A stretch of 64,000 nt of DNA from Thermoplasmata archaeon. Lineage in GTDB: Archaea > Thermoplasmatota > Thermoplasmata > Thermoplasmatales > Thermoplasmataceae. This document shows, piece by piece, positions 1 through 8,798 of this stretch; position 1 is the stretch's first letter; each line of letters opens with the position of its first letter. The stretch is taken from assembly GCA_021797355.1 (NCBI GenBank), contig JAJZZX010000001.1:450523-514522 (forward strand), read 5' to 3'. The translations under genes and the position numbers were made by a program. Below the pieces are notes generated by a model. That model saw only the letters and a list, made by a program, of their open reading frames with translations, ran no database searches and was not told the DNA's origin.

Positions 1-1053
1 AAGCTTGCTGATATGGTATCGAATTCTGAGATCGATGCCAGGTACATAGAGGTTGAGAGCGAGCACAGCGCAATGGCTGCTGTATTTGCAAGTGAACTGG
101 CCGGCATCCGGTCATATACTGCTACGAGTTCCCATGGCCTCCTCTACATGCATGAGATGCTACACTGGGTTTCAGGCATGAGGCTGCCGCTTGTTATGAG
201 TGTGGTGAACCGTGCAATAGGGCCGCCATGGAACATATGGTCAGATCAGTCTGACAGTATGAGCCAGAGGGACACAGGATGGCTCCAGGTATACTGTGAA
301 TCCAACCAGGAAGCACTTGATACAATACTGATGGGATATAGGATTGCTGAGGATGAAAAGGTAATGCTTCCGTTAATGAGCATGGAAGATGCATTCATTC
401 TGTCACACACATCAGAGAAAGTTGAATTACCGGGACAGGATGATGTTGATTCATTCCTTCCAGAACTGAAACTGGGCTTCAAGGTAGATGCTAGCAATCC
501 GCTGGGATATGGATCGTACTCGACGCCCGATGGCCCATTCATGGAACTGAAGCGTGACATGATGGAAAGCATGTGGAATTCCAAGCCCATCATAAGGAAG
601 GTAACTTCCGAGTTTGCCGAAACGTTTGGCCGTGACTATGGCGGTCTTACGGAGGACTTTATGACTGAGGATGCTGATTATATAATAGTGGCTTCCGGCA
701 CAGTAGCTTCCACTACCAGGTACGTTGCTTCCAAACTGAGAAAGGAGGGAAAGAAGGTCGGCGTCGTGCGAGTAAGATACTTCCGCCCCTTTCCAGAAGA
801 GGAGATAAGGAAAGCGGTCTCAGGCGCATCAAAGATAGGCATAATCGACAGATCAGTATCATTTGGCGGGGCGGGTGCACTTAGCCTGGAAATAAGGTCT
901 GCACTGTTCAGGGCTAATGGTCCTGATGCAGTATCATTCATAGCAGGAATTGGGGGTAGGGACGTTAGGGAAATTGACATTAAAAATATGTTCAGAATGT
1001 TAGAGGAAGGAAATTCCGGCAATATCTTTATAAATTCAGGAGGGGTTAGTTGA
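1..1053 (+). CDS. porA: 2-oxoacid:ferredoxin oxidoreductase, alpha subunit (5' end outside window)
   Basis: Pyruvate/2-oxoacid:ferredoxin oxidoreductase alpha chain, which with the beta chain oxidises 2-oxoacids to acyl-CoA and CO2 and reduces ferredoxin in the cytoplasm. The reading frame is open to base 1, so the N-terminus is missing; about 350 residues are visible. The segment with 'ESEHSAMAAVFASELAG' and 'TATSSHGL' is the conserved N-terminal core of PorA (domain I), and the part with 'FRPFPEEEIRKA' followed by 'DRSVSFGGAGAL' is the usual C-terminal domain II. The stop codon overlaps the porB start (TGATG), so the two are co-translated. The gamma/delta subunits are not in view and probably lie upstream. 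Substrate (pyruvate versus another 2-oxoacid) cannot be decided from the sequence. Confidence 0.9.
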   Translation, partial: KLADMVSNSEIDARYIEVESEHSAMAAVFASELAGIRSYTATSSHGLLYMHEMLHWVSGMRLPLVMSVVNRAIGPPWNIWSDQSDSMSQRDTGWLQVYCESNQEALDTILMGYRIAEDEKVMLPLMSMEDAFILSHTSEKVELPGQDDVDSFLPELKLGFKVDASNPLGYGSYSTPDGPFMELKRDMMESMWNSKPIIRKVTSEFAETFGRDYGGLTEDFMTEDADYIIVASGTVASTTRYVASKLRKEGKKVGVVRVRYFRPFPEEEIRKAVSGASKIGIIDRSVSFGGAGALSLEIRSALFRANGPDAVSFIAGIGGRDVREIDIKNMFRMLEEGNSGNIFINSGGVS

Positions 1054-1940
1054 TGGCACTTTCAATACCTGCAGAGGAATACATGGATCCAGGGCATACC
1101 GCCTGCCATGGCTGCGGCGCTACGCTTGCAATGCGGTATGTTCTCAAGGCACTGGGACCAAAGACGGTCCTATCGGTCCCGGCATCCTGCTGGGCTGTCA
1201 TTCCCGGAGCCATGCCAAGCAGGACTGTAAGGGTAACAATGGTCTATACGCCATTTGCAGCCACAGGCGCATCCATTAGTGGGCTAAGGGAAGCGCTTGA
1301 CATAAGGGGAGATACAGACTACAATGTGGTTGGATTTGCTGGGGACGGCGGGACTGCTGACATAGGCTTCCAGTCGCTTTCAGGTGCCATGGAGAGGGGA
1401 CACAATGTTTTTTACATAATGTATGACAATGAGGGCTACATGAACACAGGAGTGCAGAGGTCAGGCAGCACCCCATTCGGTGCGGAAACCACCACGACCC
1501 CCATAGGGTCCCGCAGAACATTCAAGAGGGAACCCAAGAAAGTGGTGGCAGATATGATGGTAGCTCAGGGAGTGCCCTATGTTGCAACGGCAACAATCGC
1601 ATATCCAGAGGATCTAGTGAGGAAGGTGAAAGCCGCACAGAAAATTGATGGGCCTAAGTTTTTCCAGATTCTTAGCCCATGCCCTACTGGCTGGTACTAT
1701 CCTCCGGAAAAAACAGTGGAGGTGTCTCGCCTTGCGGTCCAGTCTAGAATGTTTCCCCTCTATGAGTACAACATGAAGCACTTCAGGCTTAGCAGGCCAA
1801 ACAAACCCATAACGGTGAGGGAATATATCGCGGGTCAGGACAGATTCTCTCATCTTACAGAGCAGGAAATTGCATCCCTTCAGGACCTTGTGGATGAAAG
1901 GTGGAACAGGCTTCTTCAACTGGAGAAGGATTTTCCCTAA
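1053..1940 (+). CDS. porB: 2-oxoacid:ferredoxin oxidoreductase, beta subunit
   Basis: Thiamine-pyrophosphate-binding beta chain of the same enzyme. The cysteines C18, C21 and C46 (CHGCGA, then PASCW) plus a later 'SPCPTGW' cysteine match the four ligands of the proximal [4Fe-4S] cluster of PorB. The TPP/Mg motif is 'GDGGTADIG' followed by 'YDNEGYMNTG'. Length, about 295 residues, is normal. I take the ATG at 1053, which overlaps the porA stop and lies 7 bases after a strong Shine-Dalgarno run (aggagggg, 1038-1045); an in-frame TTG at 1050 is less likely. Its 3' end overlaps by 4 bases, tail to tail, with the S53 protease gene on the other strand. Confidence 0.92.
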   Translation: MALSIPAEEYMDPGHTACHGCGATLAMRYVLKALGPKTVLSVPASCWAVIPGAMPSRTVRVTMVYTPFAATGASISGLREALDIRGDTDYNVVGFAGDGGTADIGFQSLSGAMERGHNVFYIMYDNEGYMNTGVQRSGSTPFGAETTTTPIGSRRTFKREPKKVVADMMVAQGVPYVATATIAYPEDLVRKVKAAQKIDGPKFFQILSPCPTGWYYPPEKTVEVSRLAVQSRMFPLYEYNMKHFRLSRPNKPITVREYIAGQDRFSHLTEQEIASLQDLVDERWNRLLQLEKDFP

Positions 1941-4900
1941 ATATCACTGGAGGTCTTCCTCCGCCTTCCCGTCAGATAGGAAACTGTCATGAAAATATAT
2001 ACTGCAATTCCTGAGATAATGACAATATTTACTGCCAGGTAGACAGGATTTCCATAGCCCATCCTGACTGTCTGAGACTGAAAAACCTCGCCGTTTGACA
2101 GCCTAAGCACAATGGTTGCGTAGTATGTATGCCCCGGATAGATACCAGAGATTACGGTTGACGTAGATGTATTTGACGTGAACGTCAGTATCTCTGGATT
2201 TTCGAATGATGGTTTTGAAGAAATGTAGAGCTGGTACTCAAGAAAGGAGTTCCCGGTATAACCGCTCCAGGTAACTATCCCCAGGAAGAACAAAAGAGGA
2301 AAGTACCGGGTTATTCGGATGAGCGGGAAGGAACTGATGTTTATATCAAGCGGCTTTAGGCTGAAATTCAGCTCAGTTATGCCCTTGAGGACCACACTTT
2401 CATGAACAGCCTGGTATAATGATGCGTTAACTGTAATGTTTGCGGTGCCGTTGTTCATGTACAAGATGTAGAAGCCCGAGGAATTGGTGAAGGTGTATGA
2501 ACTGTTTCCTATGGAAACGTTTGCCCCTGGAACTGGAAATGAATATATTGAATCCATCACATTTCCATAAATCTCAGTAAGGTGAGAGGATCGTGGTTTA
2601 AGTGATATCTGGCCTGTGTAATTAATTCCCGGCGGGAGGGAAACGTTTTCAGATACACTTTCGTAACCGGGCATGCTAGCATTGATCACCACATATCCCG
2701 GCTGCAAAAGTGCAGTATAAGTACCATTAATGGAGTAATATCTAGCCCCATTGAAAGTCACATTTGAGCCGGCAGGGAAAATGAATATGGAAACCCTGAC
2801 TGGCACTGGCACCAGCGTTACTGTCAGATTTCCCCTCTGGGCATCGGTAACTTCCTCAGTCTGGAAACCGGAAGACGAAATCCGCATGACATTGATCCCG
2901 TTCATAACCGTGACCACGTTGTTTCCATGGACGGAGAATCCATAGAAATAGTCAACCAGCAGTGAGGCTGATGGATTTTCATATCCTGGAACACCTGAAG
3001 AGACTGTTACATTTTGTTTCCGCAGCGAAGGTACTGATATATTGCGGGCAAGCTTAATAACAGAACCTCCTGCATCAATGGTGGCATTGATACGGTAAAA
3101 TCCCCCATATTCAGAGTAAAATGTGCCGGAACTGAGATTTTTGCCATTAACTTTCCACTTGACTCCCCCATGATACCCATTGATGTACAATGATATGAGT
3201 ACGGGGCTGGTGTAGGTCATATGGTATCCCAGGGTATATTCTGGGGCTGATGACCCGTTGATGAGTCTGTCGGTTTCATTCAACTGTTGCCCAAAATATA
3301 CAGTGCCATTTGAATAGCTGCCTCCAAGAGATGAGTAATTGGAACCAGCTCCTGAAAGCGTGGTGTAGTAAATGCCGGAAGTGCTCAGCACGGTTCCATT
3401 ATAATATGCATCAGTTCCGTAGAAGCTTGCATTGCCCGTGGATGTCGTATTCTGGAAAGAATCGTAGTTAATCAGTCCAAGGACCGGAGTCATATTCCCA
3501 AAATTAGCCAGGAAAGCCTGCATGCTGAAAACTACATTGCCATTAACCATGGCCGTTATGGTGCCATTCTTATACGTCAAAGATAGGGACAAGCCGTCAA
3601 CCTTGAAGATCGATCCTGTTGGCCTTCCTAAATAACTGGATTCTGCATAATAAATGCCGTCCTGGGTGAGGTGAAGTTCGTAATAAATCCCGGTATAATT
3701 TGCGGCAATTCCGAATTCAGTGCCGTTTCCCGTGCCACTCCGGAACCCGATGAACGAGAAATCAGTACCATTCATCCTCAGACTCGAGAGGGAAAGGGTA
3801 AAATTTAACTCTGATGCTATTTCATCAGCATAGCTTGAATTGCCGTATAACTCCGCAATTCCGCCAAATCCTTTCAGGATTTTTCCGGTTGCGTTCACAA
3901 GCCCTGACACCTTCGGAGTGCCAAGTCCTGTCACTGGATTCCATCCCGGCCCCGCACTGTAGTAGCCGTTTGTTCCGGCTGTGATCTGGGTGAATGAGCT
4001 CCCATAGAGGCCAGTACGTGAAATCTGGTAAAGGAGGGGGTCCAGGTTTCCCAGCCCCTTTCCATATCGCTGTTCAATGATTGCTCCTATTGCTGCCCAT
4101 ATGGGGGTGGCGATACTGGTGCCACCAACCTGATACTGGGCACCACCCGACACAACAACCATCCCTGTATACTGATTTGCATCCATGGAGACATCAGGCA
4201 CACCCCTATTTTTAGAATTGAATCCAGGGGCAGCCTGCCAGTAAGGCCGGCTGAAAAAATTGCTGAATCCTCCGCCACTGCCGACGCTTCTCCCCTCATA
4301 TTCCTCGCCCCAGGCAGTCTGGTTGAATTTACCGTCGAATAGATATAGGGAACTTCCGCCTACTGCAGTAACATAAGGGTCAGAGGCTGGAAAGTTCACC
4401 GAGAGTGTCGATACTCCACTACTGGAATAATAATATGAGCCATAATCCCCGGATGCCGCGAAGACCATTATTCCCTTCTGGTAAGCCTGCTGAAAAACTT
4501 CATTGTAGCCAATGGCCTGGGCATCCGTCATCTGTGCCTCAGCATTTCCCCAGCTTATGGAAATTATATTAGCTGAACCATTGGAAACCATTGAGCTCAC
4601 GGCGTTCATGAGATCAGCAGTGGAATCTGAGGGGGTTACGTACAGAATAATGCTAGCATTAGGAGCCATTGCATGGGCCCATTCCACATCTGTAGCCGTC
4701 TCTAGAGCCCATGTGGAATTTGCCACGGCAGGTTTCCCCTCAGGGTACGACAGCTGAATGTTAGGCGCAGGGAGACCATTTATTCTGTCAAATGCCATCA
4801 GGTCATACATCAAGTTCGGATCGCCGTACGCATCCACGATACCAATGGTTATCCCGCTTCCGGTCAAGCCACTGGCATAGGCAGGGTTGAAGCCGTACGC

Positions 4901-5335
4901 AGAAGCAATCTGAGAAGGCACATATGCGTATGGAATTACCGAATACTGGGAACTTCGCGTGAATGTTATGTAGGGGCTGCTTGTCAGTGAGCTGTTATCC
5001 TGAAAGAATACTAATCCAAGGGACTTCTGTGCTGATTTGAGATAGCCGGAAACATAATCCTGGAGTTCCGCAGGAACTGCAAGCTGCAAAAGCCCTCCAA
5101 ATATCTGCCCTCCAATCCCAGAGTGGGAAAGCCCTGTTTCTATTTCCCTCAGATTCTGGGTGGAGGATGAATATACCTCAAAATACTGTGTTTTCTGCAA
5201 TGGCTCTGCCAATGCTGCGGGAATGGCCGGAGCTGATGGTGCCAGGAGAGAGTGAATGACAGATATTGCTGCACCGGGCACGGGCGCCAATATGAGAAAA
5301 GCCAGCAGGATCGGCAGTATCTTTCTGAGTGCCAT
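1937..5335 (-). CDS. Secreted, membrane-anchored S53 (sedolisin/kumamolisin-type) acid protease
   Basis: About 1132 residues. Order: signal/TM segment near 3-23; a propeptide-like region to about 130; the S53 catalytic domain, about 140-490; a long Asn/Ser/Thr/Gly-rich extracellular part with many NxS/T sequons, including a PEGA-like and a carboxypeptidase-regulatory-like beta domain near 960-1030; and a C-terminal TM helix followed by a basic tail (RRRK). The sedolisin residues are present: Glu212 and Asp216 (ALETATDVEW), Asp297 (ASGDYG) and the nucleophile Ser407 (GGTSIATP), then the Ca-site-like 'GWNPVTGLG'. S53 enzymes work at acidic pH, which suits an acidophile digesting external protein. 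The ATG at 5335 lies about 29 bases from a TATA shared with priS; an in-frame TTG at 5350 is the alternative. Confidence 0.9.
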   Translation of the reverse strand: MALRKILPILLAFLILAPVPGAAISVIHSLLAPSAPAIPAALAEPLQKTQYFEVYSSSTQNLREIETGLSHSGIGGQIFGGLLQLAVPAELQDYVSGYLKSAQKSLGLVFFQDNSSLTSSPYITFTRSSQYSVIPYAYVPSQIASAYGFNPAYASGLTGSGITIGIVDAYGDPNLMYDLMAFDRINGLPAPNIQLSYPEGKPAVANSTWALETATDVEWAHAMAPNASIILYVTPSDSTADLMNAVSSMVSNGSANIISISWGNAEAQMTDAQAIGYNEVFQQAYQKGIMVFAASGDYGSYYYSSSGVSTLSVNFPASDPYVTAVGGSSLYLFDGKFNQTAWGEEYEGRSVGSGGGFSNFFSRPYWQAAPGFNSKNRGVPDVSMDANQYTGMVVVSGGAQYQVGGTSIATPIWAAIGAIIEQRYGKGLGNLDPLLYQISRTGLYGSSFTQITAGTNGYYSAGPGWNPVTGLGTPKVSGLVNATGKILKGFGGIAELYGNSSYADEIASELNFTLSLSSLRMNGTDFSFIGFRSGTGNGTEFGIAANYTGIYYELHLTQDGIYYAESSYLGRPTGSIFKVDGLSLSLTYKNGTITAMVNGNVVFSMQAFLANFGNMTPVLGLINYDSFQNTTSTGNASFYGTDAYYNGTVLSTSGIYYTTLSGAGSNYSSLGGSYSNGTVYFGQQLNETDRLINGSSAPEYTLGYHMTYTSPVLISLYINGYHGGVKWKVNGKNLSSGTFYSEYGGFYRINATIDAGGSVIKLARNISVPSLRKQNVTVSSGVPGYENPSASLLVDYFYGFSVHGNNVVTVMNGINVMRISSSGFQTEEVTDAQRGNLTVTLVPVPVRVSIFIFPAGSNVTFNGARYYSINGTYTALLQPGYVVINASMPGYESVSENVSLPPGINYTGQISLKPRSSHLTEIYGNVMDSIYSFPVPGANVSIGNSSYTFTNSSGFYILYMNNGTANITVNASLYQAVHESVVLKGITELNFSLKPLDINISSFPLIRITRYFPLLFFLGIVTWSGYTGNSFLEYQLYISSKPSFENPEILTFTSNTSTSTVISGIYPGHTYYATIVLRLSNGEVFQSQTVRMGYGNPVYLAVNIVIISGIAVYIFMTVSYLTGRRRKTSSDI

Positions 5336-5360
5336 TGAGCCACAACACAATGGTAAATGC

Positions 5361-5370
5361 TATTAATATA
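5361..5370. promoter_or_regulatory. Shared divergent TATA element (S53 protease / priS)
   Basis: TATTAATATA; its first eight bases are self-complementary, so they read the same on both strands. The centre is about 29 bases from the protease ATG (5335, minus) and about 25 from the proposed priS TTG (5389, plus), the spacing expected for leaderless archaeal transcripts on both sides. No second TATA-like element is visible in this 53-base gap. Confidence 0.5.
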
Positions 5371-5388
5371 TCATGTCATGGGCGACTG

Positions 5389-6549
5389 TTGCTTCAGTCC
5401 GATAGATCAGAAACAATTTTGAGGAATTTCTTCCAGGAATATTACGGAAACTGGAGGGCAGACCAGATAGACATAGTTTCTGCCAGGGAGATCGGATACA
5501 TACCATTCTTTGGCAGCATGATCAGGCACAGGGCCGTTCTGAACCTTGATTCCCTGACTGAAATGTTCCGCAGGATAGTCCCCAGGCATGCATATTACTC
5601 CACAGCATACTATTCCAGGCCAGAAGATAAGATCATGAAGGACAAGGGCTGGCTTGGCGCCGAGCTGATTTTCGACCTGGACGCCGACCATGTCAGTGGT
5701 GCGGAAAAGATGAGTTATGAAGAAATACTTAAGGAAGTGAAGAAGCACACAGAACGCCTTATTTTCAGATTCCTCATGGATGACCTGGGTTTCCAGGAGA
5801 AGGACCTAAAGGTATTTTTTTCTGGAGGTAGGGGTTATCATGTTCACGTTGTGGAAGATTCCATATACCAGCTCGGTTCAGATTCCAGAAGGGAGATCGC
5901 CAATTACATCAGAGGCGAGGGCATGAATGTTTATGACATGAGAAGGTCAATGCAGGAAGCTGCCGGGCTAGGCGGGGGTTGGAAATCAGAGATAGACAGC
6001 CGGCTGATCAGTTACATATCTTCCCTGGATGGATTGGAAGAGCCGGACGAAGGCCTTGTATCTGTATTTGGAAACAGAAGGATTGCAGCCTCATACCTCA
6101 AGGGGCTTGGCAGGCAGATAAACACGAACCCCCCATCTAGGAAGATCGAGCTGTTTTCCAGGCCCGGCCCTCTCAAATACAGATACATGGACAAAAACGA
6201 TGAAAAACTTCTGGAACACATTATTTCTCAGGCAAGAGATGAATTAGCCTGTGAGATCGATGAACCAGTGACAACCGATATTCACAGGCTAATCAGAACA
6301 CCCGGGAGCCTTCATGGTAAGACCGGCTTTGTTGTCAGGAGCATTCCCGTGAATAGTTTCAGGGATTTCGAACCCCTAAGGGATGGCATAAATGAAGGCT
6401 TTGATAAGCGCACATGCAGAATAGAGGTTATTAAGCCAGTTCGTATAGCATTGGGTGGCCAGCAATTTTCTCTGGACCCAGGGGAACATGAGGTTCCAGG
6501 AAGCGCTGCCGTTTACCTGGTTGCGTCCAGGCAGGCTAAATTTATATAA
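5389..6549 (+). CDS. priS: DNA primase small (catalytic) subunit PriS
   Basis: Archaeal/eukaryotic-type primase catalytic subunit, which makes primers for replication together with PriL (not in the window). With the start used here it is 386 residues. The metal-binding pair Asp96/Asp98 sits in 'LIFDLDADH', the nucleotide-binding motif is 'FSGGRGYHVHV', and the third motif 'DIHRLIRTPGSLHG' is in the C-terminal third. The frame is open upstream to a GTG at 5329, but that extension would run through the divergent promoter and is not primase-like; the TTG at 5389 lies about 25 bases after the TATA. Start uncertain, function clear. Confidence 0.9.
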   Translation: MLQSDRSETILRNFFQEYYGNWRADQIDIVSAREIGYIPFFGSMIRHRAVLNLDSLTEMFRRIVPRHAYYSTAYYSRPEDKIMKDKGWLGAELIFDLDADHVSGAEKMSYEEILKEVKKHTERLIFRFLMDDLGFQEKDLKVFFSGGRGYHVHVVEDSIYQLGSDSRREIANYIRGEGMNVYDMRRSMQEAAGLGGGWKSEIDSRLISYISSLDGLEEPDEGLVSVFGNRRIAASYLKGLGRQINTNPPSRKIELFSRPGPLKYRYMDKNDEKLLEHIISQARDELACEIDEPVTTDIHRLIRTPGSLHGKTGFVVRSIPVNSFRDFEPLRDGINEGFDKRTCRIEVIKPVRIALGGQQFSLDPGEHEVPGSAAVYLVASRQAKFI

Positions 6550-6614
6550 TTATTAATTGAGAATAAATCTCATAAAATTAATATACAATCAAAGGATTCA
6601 CTGTCGGTGTGTAA

Positions 6615-7034
6615 ATGGACCTGAAAAACAGCAAGACACTTGAAAATTTGAAAGCAGGATTTGCGGGTGAAAGCCAGGCTAACCGGAGATATCTTTACTT
6701 TGCCCAGAAGGCTGATGAGGAGGGATTCCAGGAAGTGGCATCCATATTCAGGTCAACAGCCGACGGTGAGACAGCTCATGCCTTTGGGCACCTGAAGTAC
6801 CTTGCCCAGGTTGGGGACCCGGTAACTGGAGAGCCAATAGGCACAACAGAGCAGAACCTCAAGTCTGCAATTGCAGGTGAGACCTATGAATACAGCCAAA
6901 TGTATCCCGGCTTTGCCAAGGTAGCTAGGGAGGAACACTTTGATGATATAGCACACTGGTTTGAGATTCTAGCCAAGGCAGAAAAATCCCACGCCAAGAA
7001 ATACGAAGATACGTTGGCAAAGCTCCCAAAGTAA
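6615..7034 (+). CDS. rbr: Rubrerythrin (erythrin-type, no rubredoxin domain)
   Basis: A 139-residue ferritin-like di-iron protein that reduces hydrogen peroxide. The four-helix ligands are visible: E19 (GES), E52 with H55 (GETAH), E89/E92 (GETYEY) and E123 with H126 (AEKSH). The C-terminal rubredoxin domain found in many bacterial rubrerythrins is absent, as in the archaeal sulerythrin type. An AT-rich TATA-like element lies at about 6579-6588. It is followed one base later by a DUF3501 gene, so the two are likely one transcript. Confidence 0.9.
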   Translation: MDLKNSKTLENLKAGFAGESQANRRYLYFAQKADEEGFQEVASIFRSTADGETAHAFGHLKYLAQVGDPVTGEPIGTTEQNLKSAIAGETYEYSQMYPGFAKVAREEHFDDIAHWFEILAKAEKSHAKKYEDTLAKLPK

Positions 7035-7035
7035 G

Positions 7036-7611
7036 ATGATTTGGATGCTCAGCATATCCATGGAGGACATAATTCCTCCAGACATTTTTGAAAAGCAGCG
7101 GGACGAAATAACCCGAAGGATAATAGAGATCAAGAAAATGCGGCGGGTTGAGACAAAGACCTTCAGTTTTCTCTTCGAATCGAGGGAAACCGTCCTGAAC
7201 CAGATCAATGAGATGGTGTACATCGAGAGAGTGAAAGATCAGGATGAGATAGAACGCCTCATTAGGGTTTACAGTGATCTTCTGCCAGGCCCCGGTCTTC
7301 TGAGCGTTTCCATGTTCATCGAGTTCAGGGATGAGAAGCAGCTTGTGCAGGAAATGAAAAATCTCACTGGAATAGAGGATACGGTGTATCTTACATTCGA
7401 CGGCAGCCAGCTTAAGGCAACTCCCGAAGAAGGAAGATCCACGGAGACCCTTGAGTCAACGCTGCAATACCTGAAATTCTCGTTTACATCTGAAATGGCA
7501 AGGAAATTCAAAGCAGCCGGCAACGTTTATATCGAAACAAGGAAGCCAGGATATTCAGAATCCGCCAGGATACCTGCGGTGCTTTTGGATCAGCTGAAAC
7601 TTGAAATCTGA
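7036..7611 (+). CDS. DUF3501 family protein, partner of rubrerythrin
   Basis: A 191-residue soluble protein that I match to DUF3501 by its conserved central block (ETVLNQINEMVYIERV) followed by a 'MFIEF' strand and 'GIEDTVYLTFDG'. In Proteobacteria this family is also found beside rubrerythrin-like genes, which makes a shared peroxide or iron role plausible; no catalytic residues are known to me. Met9 (base 7060, 'MEDIIPPDIF') is an alternative start and sits nearer the beginning of the conserved domain. The gene is co-directional with rbr with no promoter between them. Confidence 0.75.
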   Translation: MIWMLSISMEDIIPPDIFEKQRDEITRRIIEIKKMRRVETKTFSFLFESRETVLNQINEMVYIERVKDQDEIERLIRVYSDLLPGPGLLSVSMFIEFRDEKQLVQEMKNLTGIEDTVYLTFDGSQLKATPEEGRSTETLESTLQYLKFSFTSEMARKFKAAGNVYIETRKPGYSESARIPAVLLDQLKLEI

Positions 7612-7625
7612 ACACCCACAGACAA

Positions 7626-7633
7626 TTTATTAT
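7626..7633 (+). promoter_or_regulatory. TATA box of acyl-CoA dehydrogenase gene
   Basis: TTTATTAT centred about 25 bases before the ATG at 7655, so the mRNA probably begins at the start codon (leaderless). Confidence 0.5.
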
Positions 7634-7654
7634 TTTTGCCACCAATAATGGTTC

Positions 7655-8797
7655 ATGATAGAGGCAGCCATATCCCAGGAAGAAGCTGAAGTGCTCAGAT
7701 ATGTCAAAGAATTTGCCCAGAAAGAGGTTAAACCACTGGCTAGGGAAATCGACATCAAAAAGGAAGTCCCCCAAAAATTGATCCAGAGGATGAAGGAGCT
7801 AGGCCTTTTTGCTAGCTACATTCCCAAGGAATACGGTGGGGCAGGATTGAGCTTCAGTTTTCTCGTGAGGGTCATTGAAGAACTCTCAAGGGCATGCCCC
7901 AGCACAGCGCTAGTACTTGATGGTGCCTTAACATTATTCGCTGATCCGCTCATTATGTTCGGCAGCGAGGAGCTTAAGAGGAGATATCTGACAAAGGTTG
8001 CAGAGGGTGCAGTGGGTGGGCTTGCACTTACCGAACCAAATGCAGGAAGTGACGCTGCTGCCATAACGACTTCAGCAGTGCGCAAGGGCAATGGGTTTGT
8101 CCTAAACGGAAACAAGATATTCATTTCCAACGGAAGGATAGCTAAATTTTTCGTTGTAGACGCAGTCACGGATCCATCAAAGGGCCACCGTGGCATCTCA
8201 ACTTTTGTAGTGGATGCCGACACCCCAGGCTTCAGAATCAGCAGGGACATCCAGAAGCTCGGCATAAGGGGAAGCAGTACAGTGGAACTTGAATTCCACG
8301 ACGTCTTTGTGCCGGAAGAAAATATTGTGGGTGAGATAAACAAAGGGTTCAAGGTGGTTATGGACACACTGGATTCTGGCAGGATCGGAATAGCAGCCCA
8401 GGCTCTGGGGATAGCACAGGGCGCCCTGGAGGAGGCCGTAGATTACGTAAAGCAGAGAAAGCAATTCGGCCAGCGCATAGCAGATTTCCAGGGCATACAG
8501 TTCATGCTCGCCGACATGTCAACAAAGCTTGAAGCTGCAAGAATTCTTACGTATAAAGCTGCTGAGATATGGGACAAGCATGAGGACGCGGTTAGGATAT
8601 CGTCTCAGGCAAAGCTATTCGCCTCTGATGTTGCAATGCAGATCACAACCGACTGCCTTCAGTTGTTTGGAGGATACGGCTACACAACCGATCTTGACGC
8701 AGAGAGGCACATGAGAGATGCAAAGATAACACAGATATATGAAGGAACAAACCAGATACAGAGGGTCATCATCGCGAGAGATTTGCTGAAGCAATAA
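7655..8797 (+). CDS. Acyl-CoA dehydrogenase
   Basis: FAD-dependent acyl-CoA dehydrogenase, 380 residues, full length. It oxidises an acyl-CoA to the 2-enoyl-CoA and passes electrons to an ETF or other acceptor. Seen: N-terminal helical domain; the FAD/substrate strand 'GLALTEPNAGSDAA'; 'KIFISNG'; 'GIRGSSTVELEFHDVFVP'; the 'RKQFGQRIADFQGIQFMLADM' helix region; and near the C-terminus 'IYEGTNQIQR', carrying the catalytic Glu of the short-chain/butyryl type, with 'LFGGYGY' before it. Substrate could be a short or branched acyl-CoA from fatty-acid or amino-acid breakdown. The next gene begins two bases after its stop. Confidence 0.92.
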   Translation: MIEAAISQEEAEVLRYVKEFAQKEVKPLAREIDIKKEVPQKLIQRMKELGLFASYIPKEYGGAGLSFSFLVRVIEELSRACPSTALVLDGALTLFADPLIMFGSEELKRRYLTKVAEGAVGGLALTEPNAGSDAAAITTSAVRKGNGFVLNGNKIFISNGRIAKFFVVDAVTDPSKGHRGISTFVVDADTPGFRISRDIQKLGIRGSSTVELEFHDVFVPEENIVGEINKGFKVVMDTLDSGRIGIAAQALGIAQGALEEAVDYVKQRKQFGQRIADFQGIQFMLADMSTKLEAARILTYKAAEIWDKHEDAVRISSQAKLFASDVAMQITTDCLQLFGGYGYTTDLDAERHMRDAKITQIYEGTNQIQRVIIARDLLKQ

Positions 8798-8798
8798 C

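Noticed and set aside
2751-4757. Plus-strand ORFs within the S53 protease gene (for example 4512-4757)
   Set aside because: Shadow frames of a long, motif-bearing gene; composition and lack of motifs argue against coding.
5329-5388. N-terminal extension of PriS from GTG 5329
   Set aside because: It would cover the divergent promoter and part of the protease start, and has no primase-like sequence.
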